A stretch of DNA of 64,000 bases from Citrobacter sp. RHB25-C09 (GCF_013836145.1 NZ_CP057483.1:4318173-4382172), one strand, 5' to 3'; numbered from the stretch's first letter, positions 1 to 13,140 are shown. The notes: generated by a model not told the origin, from the letters alone. Numbers and translations are program-made.

Positions 1-1240
1 GTTCCAGAGAACGAATGCAGCCTTCAGCACGGTCATCATCCAGCGAATCCCAGCGGCAGTCCTGCGAAAACGCCTGGGTAGTACGAATACCCGCAGGACC
101 TGCGCGGAACATTTTTTTGACCGACTCGTCTTTCGTCAGCATCACATCGTATTGTTCCAGGGTTTGCGGCAGCGTCAGACCGAGCACGTTTTTCACGTCG
201 CGGTTCAACAGGCCAGCACGATCAAGTTCCCCCAGAATTCCCAGTACGCCACCCGCACGGTGTACATCTTCCATATGGTATTTCTGGGTGCTCGGCGCAA
301 CTTTGCACAGCTGCGGAACTTTGCGGGACAGTTTGTCGATATCACTCATGGTGAAGTCGATTTCCGCTTCCTGCGCGGCAGCGAGCAGGTGCAGAACGGT
401 GTTGGTGGATCCGCCCATGGCGATATCCAGCGTCATGGCATTTTCAAACGCAGCCTTGCTGGCGATGTTGCGCGGCAACGCGGAGGCATCATCCTGCTCG
501 TAGTAACGTTTTGTCAGCTCAACAATACGTTTACCGGCATTGAGGAACAACTGTTTACGATCGGCGTGGGTTGCCAGCAGCGAACCGTTGGCGGGCTGCG
601 ACAGCCCCAGCGCTTCGGTCAGGCAGTTCATCGAGTTGGCGGTGAACATCCCCGAGCAGGAACCGCAGGTCGGGCAGGCAGAACGTTCAACCTGATTGCT
701 TTGATCGTCAGACACTTTCGGGTCTGCGCCCTGAATCATTGCATCAACCAGATCGAGTTTGATGATTTTGTCAGAGAGCTTGGTTTTCCCCGCTTCCATC
801 GGACCGCCGGAAACGAAGATGACCGGAATGTTCAGGCGCAGGGAGGCCATCAGCATCCCCGGGGTGATTTTGTCACAGTTGGAGATACAGACCATCGCAT
901 CGGCGCAGTGGGCATTCACCATATACTCCACCGAGTCGGCGATAAGCTCGCGCGACGGCAGCGAATAGAGCATGCCCCCGTGCCCCATCGCGATACCGTC
1001 ATCCACCGCAATGGTGTTGAATTCTTTTGCCACGCCGCCGGAGGCTTCAATTTGCTCGGCGACCAGTTTACCAAGATCGCGCAGGTGCACGTGACCCGGT
1101 ACGAACTGAGTGAAGGAGTTAACGACGGCAATGATCGGTTTTCCAAAATCAGCGTCGGTCATCCCGGTAGCGCGCCACAGCGCGCGAGCACCGGCCATAT
1201 TACGGCCGTGGGTCGTTGTAGCAGAACGGTACTTAGGCAT
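1..1240 (-). CDS. ilvD: Dihydroxy-acid dehydratase (partial, C-terminus outside window)
   Basis: The protein begins MPKYRSATTTHGRNMAGARA on the minus strand and runs off the left edge of the window, so about 413 of the usual 616 residues are present. IlvD is an iron-sulfur enzyme that dehydrates dihydroxy-acids to the 2-keto acid precursors of isoleucine and valine. The visible part includes the conserved CISNCDKITPGM stretch, whose cysteine is a cluster ligand in the family. It is the last gene of the ilv operon visible here. Its ATG lies only 3 nt after the ilvE stop codon, and its ribosome binding sequence (GGGAG) lies inside the end of ilvE. Confidence 0.97.
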   Translation of the reverse strand, partial: MPKYRSATTTHGRNMAGARALWRATGMTDADFGKPIIAVVNSFTQFVPGHVHLRDLGKLVAEQIEASGGVAKEFNTIAVDDGIAMGHGGMLYSLPSRELIADSVEYMVNAHCADAMVCISNCDKITPGMLMASLRLNIPVIFVSGGPMEAGKTKLSDKIIKLDLVDAMIQGADPKVSDDQSNQVERSACPTCGSCSGMFTANSMNCLTEALGLSQPANGSLLATHADRKQLFLNAGKRIVELTKRYYEQDDASALPRNIASKAAFENAMTLDIAMGGSTNTVLHLLAAAQEAEIDFTMSDIDKLSRKVPQLCKVAPSTQKYHMEDVHRAGGVLGILGELDRAGLLNRDVKNVLGLTLPQTLEQYDVMLTKDESVKKMFRAGPAGIRTTQAFSQDCRWDSLDDDRAEGCIRSLE

Positions 1241-1243
1241 CTC

Positions 1244-2176
1244 TTATTTACTCCCTACCTGATCCAACCAACCCCATTTATCTTCGGTTTCACCGGTAAA
1301 CAGGCCGAAGAATGCTTGCTGGATGCGTTTAGTAACCGGACCGCAGCGCCCTTCCCCTACCTGAATGCCGTCTACGCTGCGCACGGGGGTGATTTCCGCT
1401 GCGGTACCAGACATGAAGACTTCGTCGGCAAGGTACAGCGATTCGCGGGAAAGGACCTGCTCACGTACTTCAATGCCCAGATCTTTCGCCAGCTTGATGA
1501 TGGCATCACGCGTAATGCCAGGCAGCGCGGAAGAGGTAAACGGCGGCGTAAACAGTACGCCGTCTTTCACTTCAAACAGATTCTCACCTGCGCCTTCAGA
1601 GATATAGCCATTCACATCCAGTGCGATACCTTCCTGGTAGCCATGACGACGCGCTTCACTCCCAACCAGAAGGGAAGACAGATAGTTGCCGCCCGCTTTG
1701 GCGGCGGTTGGGATGGTGTTCGGCGCAGCGCGGTTCCATGAGGAAACCATTGCGTCGATCCCCTGCTCCAGCGCTTCAGCGCCCAGATAAGCCCCCCACG
1801 GGAACGCGGCAATGATGACATCAGTGGTGTATCCCGGAGGTGGGTTAACGCCCATGCCCACATCTCCGACAAACACCAGAGGACGAATGTAAGCGCTGGT
1901 CAGGTTGTTCTCACGGATCACTTCGCGGCAGGCTTCCATCAGTTCATCGACGCTCTGAGACACCGGGAAACGATAAATTTTTGCTGAATCATGCAGACGC
2001 TGCATATGTTCGCGATGGCGGAACACCACTGGTCCTTTGTGAGAATCGTAGCAACGGATACCTTCGAACACAGACGTACCGTAGTGCAGGGCGTGGGACA
2101 TCACATGGACTTTCGCGTCCTCCCAGCGAACCATCTCACCGTTGAACCAAATGTAATCAGCTTTTTTTGTCGTCAT
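1244..2176 (-). CDS. ilvE: Branched-chain amino acid aminotransferase
   Basis: This 310-residue class IV PLP-dependent aminotransferase carries out the last step of valine, leucine and isoleucine synthesis. It starts MTTKKADYIWFNGEMVRWED. The lysine of the TAAKAGGNYLSS segment lies in the PLP region, and GEGRCGPVTKRI near the C-terminus is typical of IlvE. The last residues read DQVGSK, whereas I recall DQVNQ in E. coli (309 residues). The altered tail comes from the very short ilvE-ilvD junction, where the end of ilvE reads into the ilvD ribosome binding region. It is the fifth gene of the ilv operon, 18 nt after ilvM. Confidence 0.97.
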   Translation of the reverse strand: MTTKKADYIWFNGEMVRWEDAKVHVMSHALHYGTSVFEGIRCYDSHKGPVVFRHREHMQRLHDSAKIYRFPVSQSVDELMEACREVIRENNLTSAYIRPLVFVGDVGMGVNPPPGYTTDVIIAAFPWGAYLGAEALEQGIDAMVSSWNRAAPNTIPTAAKAGGNYLSSLLVGSEARRHGYQEGIALDVNGYISEGAGENLFEVKDGVLFTPPFTSSALPGITRDAIIKLAKDLGIEVREQVLSRESLYLADEVFMSGTAAEITPVRSVDGIQVGEGRCGPVTKRIQQAFFGLFTGETEDKWGWLDQVGSK

Positions 2177-2194
2177 CTTTTCTTCCTGTCGCGC

Positions 2195-2458
2195 TTAAGC
2201 ACGGATTTGTTGTGATGTGGTTGTGCTCTGGCAGATGGCAACATGCGCCACATCCACCAGTTTACTTAATTGACTAAACAGTAAGTCGACCGAGCGCGGG
2301 CTGGCAACGGTCAATTCAATATTTATATTCTGCGCGTCGCTGGCGGCCTCCATGTTCATGGCGCACACCTGAAAACCGCGATGGCGGACCACGCGTAACA
2401 CGCGTTCTAACGTTTCCGGATTGAAGCGAGCTTCTACGGCGACTTGATGTTGCATCAT
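2195..2458 (-). CDS. ilvM: Acetolactate synthase II small (regulatory) subunit
   Basis: This 87-residue ACT-domain subunit pairs with IlvG to form acetohydroxyacid synthase isozyme II. The sequence begins MMQHQVAVEARFNPETLERV and ends TTTSQQIRA, matching enteric IlvM. Its ATG overlaps the ilvG stop codon by 4 nt (ATGA-type junction), indicating translational coupling with the catalytic subunit. Confidence 0.96.
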   Translation of the reverse strand: MMQHQVAVEARFNPETLERVLRVVRHRGFQVCAMNMEAASDAQNINIELTVASPRSVDLLFSQLSKLVDVAHVAICQSTTTSQQIRA

Positions 2459-4101
2459 GATAATTTCTCCAGCATTTCAGCGTTGCTGGCGCCAGGCGGC
2501 ACCAGAGGCCAGACATTCTCAAGTTCGTCTATTGAGACATGAAGCAGGTATGGCCCCTCACTATTCAGCATGGTGTCGAGTGCCGCTTCAACCTGGTCTT
2601 TACGGGTGATGTGTTGGCCAGGGATGCCGAAGGCGCTGGCTAACGTAAGAAAATCGGGGTTATCGGTCAGGGTGGTTTCACTATATCGTTCCTGGAAAAA
2701 CAGTTGCTGCCATTGTCGAACCATACCTAACCGTTGGTTATCCAGTAAGACGATCTTTAACGGTAACTGCTTGCGTTTTACGGTGCCCAACTCCTGAACA
2801 TTCATCATGAAGGAGCCGTCACCGGAGATACAGATAACTGTGTCATTCGGCCGGGCAGCCTGAGCGCCCACCGCTGCCGGTAAGCCAAACCCCATTGTGC
2901 CGAGGCCACTGGAGGTGATGAAGTTTTCCGGCTGGTTGTGGCTCATATGCTGCGCTGACCACATCTGATGCTGCCCCACGTCCGTTGTGATCACGCAGTT
3001 AGCTGGTTTACGTTCTGACAGCTGTTTCAGCAGCAATGGCGCGTAGATAGACTCGCCAGGGTGATCGTAACGCCAGGCATGCTCTGCGCGCAGTTCAGCG
3101 TTATGTTGACGCCATTCATCGATGCTTAATGGTTGCTGCAGCACCGGTAACAATGCGTTCAGGTCGCTTTGCAAGGTTACGTGTGCACGCCGCAGTTTGT
3201 TCAGTTCAGCCGGGTCGATATCCATATGGATTACGCTGGCGTTAGGTGCGAAGGTATCCAGCTTGCCAGTTACCCGGTCATCAAAACGTGCGCCTACGGC
3301 GATCAGCAAGTCGCACTCTTGTACCGCATAGTTCGCTGCTTTGGTGCCATGCATGCCTAACATGCCCAGATAGTACGGATAATCGTCCTCAACCGCGCCC
3401 AGGCCTTTCAATGTGCAGGTTATTGGCATTTGCGTGACCGCGAGGAACTCACGCAGCGCGGGAACCGCTTGCGCCATACCCACGCCACCGCCAACGTACA
3501 GCATCGGCTTTTGCGCCAGGGCCAACATCTGTCGCGCCTTTTCAACCTCAGCGTGCGGGAAAGCGGCTTCGTTTTCGACAGTGGTGAAATACGGCTCCAG
3601 CGCCCCACTGGCTAACTGGATATCTTTGGGAATATCGACCAGTACCGGCCCCGGACGGCCTGAATTCGCAACGTCGAACGCTTCTGCCATGATGCGCGGC
3701 AACTCTTCCAGTGACTGCACGAGAAAGCTGTGCTTGGTACACGCCAGTGACAGCCCTAACACGTCAACTTCCTGAAACGCATCAGTACCGATGAACGGTG
3801 CGGCAACCTGGCCGGTGATGGCAACAACGGGAACCGAATCTAACAGCGCGTCAGCCAGGCCGGTGATGAGGTTGGTCGCCCCTGGACCGGATGTGGCGAT
3901 ACACACGCCAGTTTTCCCCGTTGCGCGGGCGTAACCGATGGCCGCCATTGCCGCACCCTGCTCGTGTCGGCACAACAGGTGCTCCACGCCACCGTCGTAT
4001 AACGCATCGTAGACCGGCATAATTGCGCCACCGGGGTAGCCGAAAACAGCCTCGACACCCTGTGCTCGCAACGCATGTACCACCCACTGAGCTCCATTCA
4101 T
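2455..4101 (-). CDS. ilvG: Acetolactate synthase II large (catalytic) subunit, intact
   Basis: This 548-residue ThDP-dependent acetohydroxyacid synthase condenses pyruvate with pyruvate or 2-ketobutyrate. It starts MNGAQWVVHALRAQGVEAVF. The N-terminal ThDP-binding domain carries the catalytic glutamate in LCRHEQGAAMAA, and the C-terminal domain carries the ThDP motif GDGSFMMN. The reading frame is uninterrupted, unlike the frameshifted allele of E. coli K-12, so isozyme II (insensitive to valine) should be functional. The gene follows ilvX by 2 nt and overlaps ilvM by 4 nt. Confidence 0.97.
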   Translation of the reverse strand: MNGAQWVVHALRAQGVEAVFGYPGGAIMPVYDALYDGGVEHLLCRHEQGAAMAAIGYARATGKTGVCIATSGPGATNLITGLADALLDSVPVVAITGQVAAPFIGTDAFQEVDVLGLSLACTKHSFLVQSLEELPRIMAEAFDVANSGRPGPVLVDIPKDIQLASGALEPYFTTVENEAAFPHAEVEKARQMLALAQKPMLYVGGGVGMAQAVPALREFLAVTQMPITCTLKGLGAVEDDYPYYLGMLGMHGTKAANYAVQECDLLIAVGARFDDRVTGKLDTFAPNASVIHMDIDPAELNKLRRAHVTLQSDLNALLPVLQQPLSIDEWRQHNAELRAEHAWRYDHPGESIYAPLLLKQLSERKPANCVITTDVGQHQMWSAQHMSHNQPENFITSSGLGTMGFGLPAAVGAQAARPNDTVICISGDGSFMMNVQELGTVKRKQLPLKIVLLDNQRLGMVRQWQQLFFQERYSETTLTDNPDFLTLASAFGIPGQHITRKDQVEAALDTMLNSEGPYLLHVSIDELENVWPLVPPGASNAEMLEKLS

Positions 4102-4103
4102 AG

Positions 4104-4154
4104 TTAGTTCCCCGCCGTAAATCTTGAGAAACAGAATTTTATGCTGGCACTCAT
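4104..4154 (-). CDS. ilvX: IlvX, 16-residue peptide upstream of ilvG
   Basis: The short frame encodes MSASIKFCFSRFTAGN and is preceded by an AGGAGC ribosome binding sequence. E. coli has a peptide of the same length and similar sequence (MNNSTKFCFSRFRTGN) at this position between the attenuator and ilvG. Its role is unknown. It may affect ilvG translation, because its stop codon is only 2 nt from the ilvG start. Confidence 0.8.
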   Translation of the reverse strand: MSASIKFCFSRFTAGN

Positions 4155-4183
4155 TTTCTGCTCCTCATTTAAGTTTTTAAGGT

Positions 4184-4220
4184 CAAAAAAAACCCCCGGA
4201 CCTTTCGGTGCGGGGGTCTT
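4184..4220 (-). terminator. ilv operon attenuator terminator
   Basis: On the minus strand a GC-rich hairpin (ACCCCCGCACC, loop, GGTCCGGGGGT) is followed by seven T. It lies between ilvL and ilvX. This is the attenuator hairpin of the ilvGMEDA leader. It forms when ilvL is translated freely and is prevented when the ribosome stalls for lack of Ile, Val or Leu tRNA. Confidence 0.93.
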
Positions 4221-4240
4221 AGTTCGTTAAGGCTTGATTT

Positions 4241-4339
4241 CTAAGCCTTTCCTCGTCCAAGTGCAGCCCCGCACGATGGGATAATAATCACCACCACGCT
4301 AATCACGACCAGGCTAATCACTCGTAGAAGGGCTGTCAT
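4241..4339 (-). CDS. ilvL: ilv operon leader peptide
   Basis: The 32-residue leader starts MTALLRVISLVVISVVVIII and ends PSCGAALGRGKA. Isoleucine, valine and leucine make up about half of it, including a run of three valines followed by three isoleucines. This is the control region for attenuation by branched-chain aminoacyl-tRNA supply. The terminator hairpin begins about 20 nt after its stop codon. It differs from the E. coli peptide as I recall it by Ser for Pro near residue 22. Confidence 0.95.
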   Translation of the reverse strand: MTALLRVISLVVISVVVIIIPSCGAALGRGKA

Positions 4340-4690
4340 TTTTGTCTATTCTTGCATCTTGTTCGAAGGAATGCCTAAAGAGTTACCATAGATTTTGCCA
4401 ATAGCACAAGATATTTTTGCTCACGTTTTTCTTTCAGAGATCACGACTTCGCAAAAACGCGTTGTTTTTTATAAGAAAAGAGGAATCTGAAAAAAATTCA
4501 TTTTTCGTCCTTCCGGGAAACATCGATTCAGCAAGAGAATCCGTCCAGCCCTTTTATGCGAGGCAGATTCCAGAACCGACAAAGATGTTTTGAAAATACG
4601 TAAAAATACTGGAATTCATGCAGAAAGAACGTGATTTGCAGAAATATTAGCGGAGCGATTTTCGCCATACTGGCGGTAACCGGAGGAACT
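4340..4690. promoter_or_regulatory. Divergent ilvL / yifB promoter region
   Basis: No gene is seen in this 351-nt stretch. On the minus strand, the segment next to ilvL carries a TATGGT -10-like element (near 4384-4389) preceded 17 nt upstream by TATCTT, in the place of the ilv P2 promoter of E. coli. Farther upstream it is A/T rich, as expected for the UP element and IHF region known for that promoter. The plus-strand yifB promoter must lie in the right part. The yifB ribosome binding site is GGAGG at 4682-4686. Confidence 0.6.
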
Positions 4691-6211
4691 ATGTCACTGT
4701 CAATCGTTCACACTCGTGCCGCTCTTGGCGTTAATGCGCCCGCCATTACCATTGAAGTACATATCAGTAACGGCCTACCCGGTCTTACCATGGTAGGTTT
4801 GCCCGAAACGACCGTTAAAGAGGCCCGTGATCGGGTGCGCAGCGCACTAATTAATAGCGGGTATGAATACCCCGCAAAGAAAATCACGATCAATCTCGCG
4901 CCTGCAGATCTGCCTAAAGAGGGTGGAAGATATGATCTACCTATTGCTGTCGCGCTTCTGGTCGCTTCTGAGCAACTTATAACGCATAAACTTGATGCAT
5001 ATGAGCTTGTGGGGGAATTAGCCCTTACAGGCGCGTTACGCGGCGTTCCCGGCGCGATATCAAGTGCAACTGAAGCTATTCGAGCCGGGAGGGGCATTAT
5101 TGTCGCCAAAGAGAATGAGGAAGAGGTCGGGCTTATTAATGGCAAAGGCTGCCTGGTTGCGGATCACCTGCAAGCGGTTTGTGCCTTTCTGGAGGGGAAG
5201 CAAGATCTGTGTCACCCCGTCACGGGGGATGCTCATTTCACTGCTTCGCTTGACGATCTTAGTGACATTATCGGCCAGGAACAGGGAAAGCGAGGGCTCG
5301 AGATCACGGCCGCAGGTGGACATAATCTGCTATTGATCGGTCCACCCGGCACGGGTAAAACCATGCTCGCCAGCCGACTCAATGGATTGCTGCCGCCACT
5401 GAGTAATGAAGAAGCACTGCAAAGTGCGGCTATTCTCAGCCTGGTCAATTCCACGTCCGTGCAAAAACAATGGAAGCAGCGCCCCTTCCGTTCCCCTCAC
5501 CACAGCGCCTCTCTGACGGCGATGGTTGGCGGAGGTTCCATTCCCGCGCCGGGGGAAATTTCTCTGGCCCACAATGGCATATTGTTCCTGGATGAACTGC
5601 CTGAGTTCGAGCGCCGAACTTTAGATGCATTACGTGAACCCATAGAGTCCGGGCAAATCCATCTTTCTCGTACTCGCGCCAAAATATCCTATCCCGCTCG
5701 CTTTCAACTTGTGGCGGCGATGAATCCCAGCCCTACAGGACATTATCAGGGGAATCATAACCGCTGTAGTCCAGAGCAGACTTTGCGCTATCTCAGCCGA
5801 CTCTCCGGCCCCTTTCTTGACCGCTTTGATCTCTCACTGGAGATCCCACTTCCTCCACCAGGCATTCTTAGCCAGACCGACATTAAAGGAGAAAGTAGTG
5901 CGACGGTAAAAATACGCGTTATGGCGGCTCAGAAACGGCAGTATGAACGCCAGGGTAAACTCAACGCGCAGTTGGCAAATCAGGAGATACGTAAATTCTG
6001 TCGGCTGGATAGTGAGGATTCGCAGTGGCTTGAGGAGACACTTATCCACCTGGGATTATCTATTAGGGCGTGGCAACGGCTATTAAAAGTCTCCCGGACC
6101 ATTGCCGACCTCGAACAGGCCGACAGTATCGCACGTCGACATTTGCAGGAAGCAGTTAGCTACCGGGCGATTGATCGACTCCTTACGCACCTGCAAAAGT
6201 TACTGGCATAA
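4691..6211 (+). CDS. yifB: YifB, Mg-chelatase/ComM-like AAA+ ATPase
   Basis: This 506-residue protein starts MSLSIVHTRAALGVNAPAIT. An upstream start at 4631 is possible in frame, but GGAGG sits 4 nt before the ATG at 4691, and the resulting length equals that of E. coli YifB. An N-terminal LonC-like domain (about 1-190) is followed by an AAA+ core with Walker A GPPGTGKTM and Walker B ILFLDELPEF, then a Mg-chelatase C-terminal domain. ComM homologues are helicases that help branch migration during uptake of DNA in naturally competent bacteria. Its role in enterics is not settled. Confidence 0.95.
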   Translation: MSLSIVHTRAALGVNAPAITIEVHISNGLPGLTMVGLPETTVKEARDRVRSALINSGYEYPAKKITINLAPADLPKEGGRYDLPIAVALLVASEQLITHKLDAYELVGELALTGALRGVPGAISSATEAIRAGRGIIVAKENEEEVGLINGKGCLVADHLQAVCAFLEGKQDLCHPVTGDAHFTASLDDLSDIIGQEQGKRGLEITAAGGHNLLLIGPPGTGKTMLASRLNGLLPPLSNEEALQSAAILSLVNSTSVQKQWKQRPFRSPHHSASLTAMVGGGSIPAPGEISLAHNGILFLDELPEFERRTLDALREPIESGQIHLSRTRAKISYPARFQLVAAMNPSPTGHYQGNHNRCSPEQTLRYLSRLSGPFLDRFDLSLEIPLPPPGILSQTDIKGESSATVKIRVMAAQKRQYERQGKLNAQLANQEIRKFCRLDSEDSQWLEETLIHLGLSIRAWQRLLKVSRTIADLEQADSIARRHLQEAVSYRAIDRLLTHLQKLLA

Positions 6212-6212
6212 A

Positions 6213-6236
6213 AAAAGGGCTTACGCCCTTTTTTAT
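6213..6236. terminator. Bidirectional terminator between yifB and maoP
   Basis: An AAAAAAGGGC / GCCCTTTTTT hairpin with a TTAC loop lies between the convergent yifB and maoP genes. A-runs and T-runs on both sides let it end transcripts in either direction. Confidence 0.85.
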
Positions 6237-6574
6237 TAATCATCAGACTCAGTATAGTCTTCTGCGCCTTCCATCTGCGGCTTACCGCCTGACAGGGTAT
6301 GGAAGCGCTTTGGTCGCTTAATACGCGACATGTATTTTGACCAGACGCGTTCCGCCTCAGTCACCGGCTCACGCTGACCACGGCACACCGCAACAAAGAG
6401 TTTCTCTTCCTCGGTTACCGGCTCACGTTTGCCCAGATCCAGCTCGTTGAAGGCATAACCGTGACGTTCAAGCAGTTGTGCCTCTTTGATGGTGAAATCA
6501 CCATGACGAGAGAATCCTCGTGGGTAATATTTGTTGTCGAAATATCGATTAGTCGTCGTAAAGCTTTCCGCCAT
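6236..6574 (-). CDS. maoP: Macrodomain organisation protein MaoP (YifE)
   Basis: This 112-residue DUF413 protein starts MAESFTTTNRYFDNKYYPRG and ends GAEDYTESDD. In E. coli, MaoP acts with a nearby 17-bp site, maoS, to stop MatP-dependent constraint of DNA mobility from spreading outside the Ter macrodomain. The intergenic region upstream (6575-6692), shared with divergent hdfR, is where maoS would be expected, but I cannot pinpoint it. The protein is highly charged and has no membrane segments. Confidence 0.93.
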   Translation of the reverse strand: MAESFTTTNRYFDNKYYPRGFSRHGDFTIKEAQLLERHGYAFNELDLGKREPVTEEEKLFVAVCRGQREPVTEAERVWSKYMSRIKRPKRFHTLSGGKPQMEGAEDYTESDD

Positions 6575-6692
6575 CCTGCACGCTCCTAATTCTTTGGCCG
6601 AGCTATTTATGGCGCGGAGTATTAGTTACGCTTGACAGAGTGTAAAACAAAACATTTAAATCATAACGACAAATAATTTTGTGGAGAGCACT

Positions 6693-7526
6693 GTGGATAC
6701 GGAATTGTTAAAAACTTTCCTGGAAGTAAGCCGGACGCGCCACTTTGGCCGTGCCGCCGAAGCGCTCTACCTGACTCAATCAGCGGTAAGCTTTCGGATT
6801 AGACAATTAGAAAATCAGTTGGGCGTGAATCTTTTTACCCGACACAGGAACAATATCCGTTTAACCGCAGCCGGTGAGAAATTACTGCCTTATGCGGAAA
6901 CGCTGATGAATACGTGGCAGGCAGCACGTAAAGAAGTTGCTCATACATCGCGACATAATGAGTTTTCTATCGGGGCCAGCGCTTCGCTATGGGAGTGTAT
7001 GCTCAATAACTGGTTAGGAAGGCTCTACCAGTCCCAGGATCCGCAGACTAGCCTGCAATTTGAGGCGCGTATCGCCCAGCGTCAGTCGCTGGTTAAACAA
7101 TTGCATGAGCGCCAACTTGATCTGCTTATTACGACTGAAGCCCCAAAAATGGATGAGTTTAGTAGTCAGCTGTTAGGGCATTTCAATCTTGCGCTGTATT
7201 GCACGACTCCTTCAACCTTAAAAGCCAGTCTGAATTATTTACGCCTGGAATGGGGGCCGGACTTTCAGCAGCATGAGATGGGGTTAATTGCTGCAGATGA
7301 GGTGCCCACCCTCACAACCAGCTCTGCAGAGCTAGCGAAGCAACAGCTCGCGCCGTTGAACGGTTGTACCTGGTTACCAATGAAATGGGCTAAAGAAAAA
7401 GGTGGATTACATACGGTTGCTGACAGCGCAACGCTTTCACGCCCGCTTTACGCTATATGGCTGCAAAACAGTGATAAATACGCGCTGATCAAGGATCTTT
7501 TAAATATCAAAGTCCTGGAAGAATAA
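6693..7526 (+). CDS. hdfR: LysR-family regulator HdfR
   Basis: This 277-residue LysR-type regulator has an N-terminal helix-turn-helix (FGRAAEALYLTQSAVSFRIR) and an effector-binding domain. The GTG at 6693 is chosen as the start because GGAG lies 6 nt upstream and the protein then reads MDTELLKTFLEVSRTRHFGR, as in E. coli. HdfR represses the flagellar master operon flhDC and activates gltBD in E. coli. It is divergent from maoP. Confidence 0.93.
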   Translation: MDTELLKTFLEVSRTRHFGRAAEALYLTQSAVSFRIRQLENQLGVNLFTRHRNNIRLTAAGEKLLPYAETLMNTWQAARKEVAHTSRHNEFSIGASASLWECMLNNWLGRLYQSQDPQTSLQFEARIAQRQSLVKQLHERQLDLLITTEAPKMDEFSSQLLGHFNLALYCTTPSTLKASLNYLRLEWGPDFQQHEMGLIAADEVPTLTTSSAELAKQQLAPLNGCTWLPMKWAKEKGGLHTVADSATLSRPLYAIWLQNSDKYALIKDLLNIKVLEE

Positions 7527-7590
7527 TATTTAAGGTACGCCGGCAAGGATGCCAGCCAGGGAAAGATATGAAGAAGGGCTGTTTAAAAGA

Positions 7591-7622
7591 CAAAAAAAAT
7601 CCTTAGCAAATGCTAAGGATTA
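7591..7622 (-). terminator. rrn operon terminator after tRNA-Trp
   Basis: On the minus strand, ATCCTTAGC / GCTAAGGAT forms a perfect 9-bp stem with a 4-nt loop followed by a run of T. It lies just after the tRNA-Trp gene and ends the rRNA operon. Confidence 0.93.
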
Positions 7623-7627
7623 TTTTC

Positions 7628-7703
7628 TGGCAGGGGCGGAGAGACTCGAACTCCCAACACCCGGTTTTGGAGACCGGTGCTCTACCAATTGAACTACGCC
7701 CCT
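7628..7703 (-). tRNA. trpT: tRNA-Trp (CCA anticodon)
   Basis: The 76-nt gene begins AGGGGCGTAGTTCAATTGG and ends with an encoded CCA. The anticodon loop reads CTCCAAA. As in the E. coli rrnC operon, it is the last gene of the transcript, 8 nt after tRNA-Asp. Confidence 0.97.
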
Positions 7704-7711
7704 AATTAGGG

Positions 7712-7788
7712 TGGCGGAACGGACGGGACTCGAACCCGCGACCCCCTGCGTGACAGGCAGGTATTCTAACCAACTGAACTACCGCTCC
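7712..7788 (-). tRNA. aspT: tRNA-Asp (GTC anticodon)
   Basis: The 77-nt gene begins GGAGCGGTAGTTCAGTTGG and has anticodon GTC in a CTGTCAC loop. The 3' CCA is encoded. It lies between 5S rRNA and tRNA-Trp, the E. coli rrnC arrangement. Confidence 0.97.
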
Positions 7789-7840
7789 ACCGAATTTTTC
7801 TACAACCACTGATTTTTACATCAGTTTACTGCTTAATTTG

Positions 7841-7960
7841 ATGCCTGGCAGTTCCCTACTCTCACATGGGGAGACCCCACACTACCATCGGCGCTACGGC
7901 GTTTCACTTCTGAGTTCGGCATGGGGTCAGGTGGGACCACCGCGCTAAAGCCGCCAGGCA
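7841..7960 (-). rRNA. rrfC: 5S ribosomal RNA
   Basis: This 120-nt 5S rRNA begins TGCCTGGCGGCTTTAGCGCG and ends TGCCAGGCAT on the minus strand, so the 5' and 3' ends pair. It follows 23S rRNA after a spacer of about 196 nt (7961-8156) in which I see no other gene. Confidence 0.97.
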
Positions 7961-8156
7961 AATTCTTTGTGCTCAGTACGCAATATTTTATCGCATCAGC
8001 TGCGTTGGCCGCATTCGCGAACCTCAGTCACATACCTGTGTATGCTCCTTCCGTCGCTTCACTTGCCGCCTTGCCGCTGCGCAAACTATTGCGCACTACA
8101 ATCTGTAATCAAAGCTGAAAATTCTCTCAATTCCGCCAAAACATCTTCGGCGTTGT

Positions 8157-11063
<2,907 letters not shown>

Positions 11064-11255
11064 TCACAACCCGAAGATGTTTCTTTCGATTCATCATCGA
11101 CTTGCGAAAATTTGAGAGACTCGAACACACATTGACTGTGTGTCGTTTCAATTTTCAGCTTGATCCAGATTTTTAAAGAGCAAATATCTCAAACATGACT
11201 CGTAAGTCAGTTTTGAGATATGACGGCCGGTGACTTTCACTCACAAACCAGCAAG

Positions 11256-11331
11256 TGGCGTCCCCTAGGGGATTCGAACCCCTGTTACCGCCGTGAAAGG
11301 GCGGTGTCCTGGGCCTCTAGACGAAGGGGAC
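11256..11331 (-). tRNA. gltU: tRNA-Glu (TTC anticodon) in the 16S-23S spacer
   Basis: The 76-nt gene begins GTCCCCTTCGTCTAGAGGC and carries a TTTCACG anticodon-loop segment with anticodon TTC. CCA is encoded. A single tRNA-Glu in the spacer, rather than the Ile/Ala pair, fits an rrnB/C/E/G type operon. With aspT-trpT after 5S, it identifies rrnC. Confidence 0.97.
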
Positions 11332-11415
11332 GTAAAGTCTCAATCGCAAGACGCCTTGCTATTTACTTTTCATCAGACAATCTGTGTGGACACTACAAAG
11401 GCAGGTTCTTTAAGG

Positions 11416-12957
<1,542 letters not shown>

Positions 12958-13088
12958 AAGTTTGATGCTCGTAGAATTAAACTTCGTAATGAATTACGTG
13001 TTCACTCTTTGAGACTTGGTATTCATTTAGTGTCCGAGGACATTAAGAATCCATGTCACTTTGAGTGCCCACACAGATTGTCTGATAA

Positions 13089-13102
13089 ATTGTTAAAGAG
13101 CA
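13089..13102 (-). promoter_or_regulatory. rrn antitermination boxA in the 16S leader
   Basis: TGCTCTTTAACAAT on the minus strand matches boxA of rrn leaders, which is bound by NusB/NusE to protect the rRNA transcript from Rho. A second boxA-like sequence (GCTCTTTAAAAA) is present in the 16S-23S spacer near 11172-11183. Confidence 0.88.
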
Positions 13103-13140
13103 GTTGCGACGCGCTTCAGCGCTCTGTCGCGAGGTCCCGT

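Noticed and set aside
152..1741. 529-residue plus-strand ORF opposite ilvD and ilvE
   Set aside because: Antisense shadow of two certain genes on the other strand; it spans their junction and has no family resemblance.
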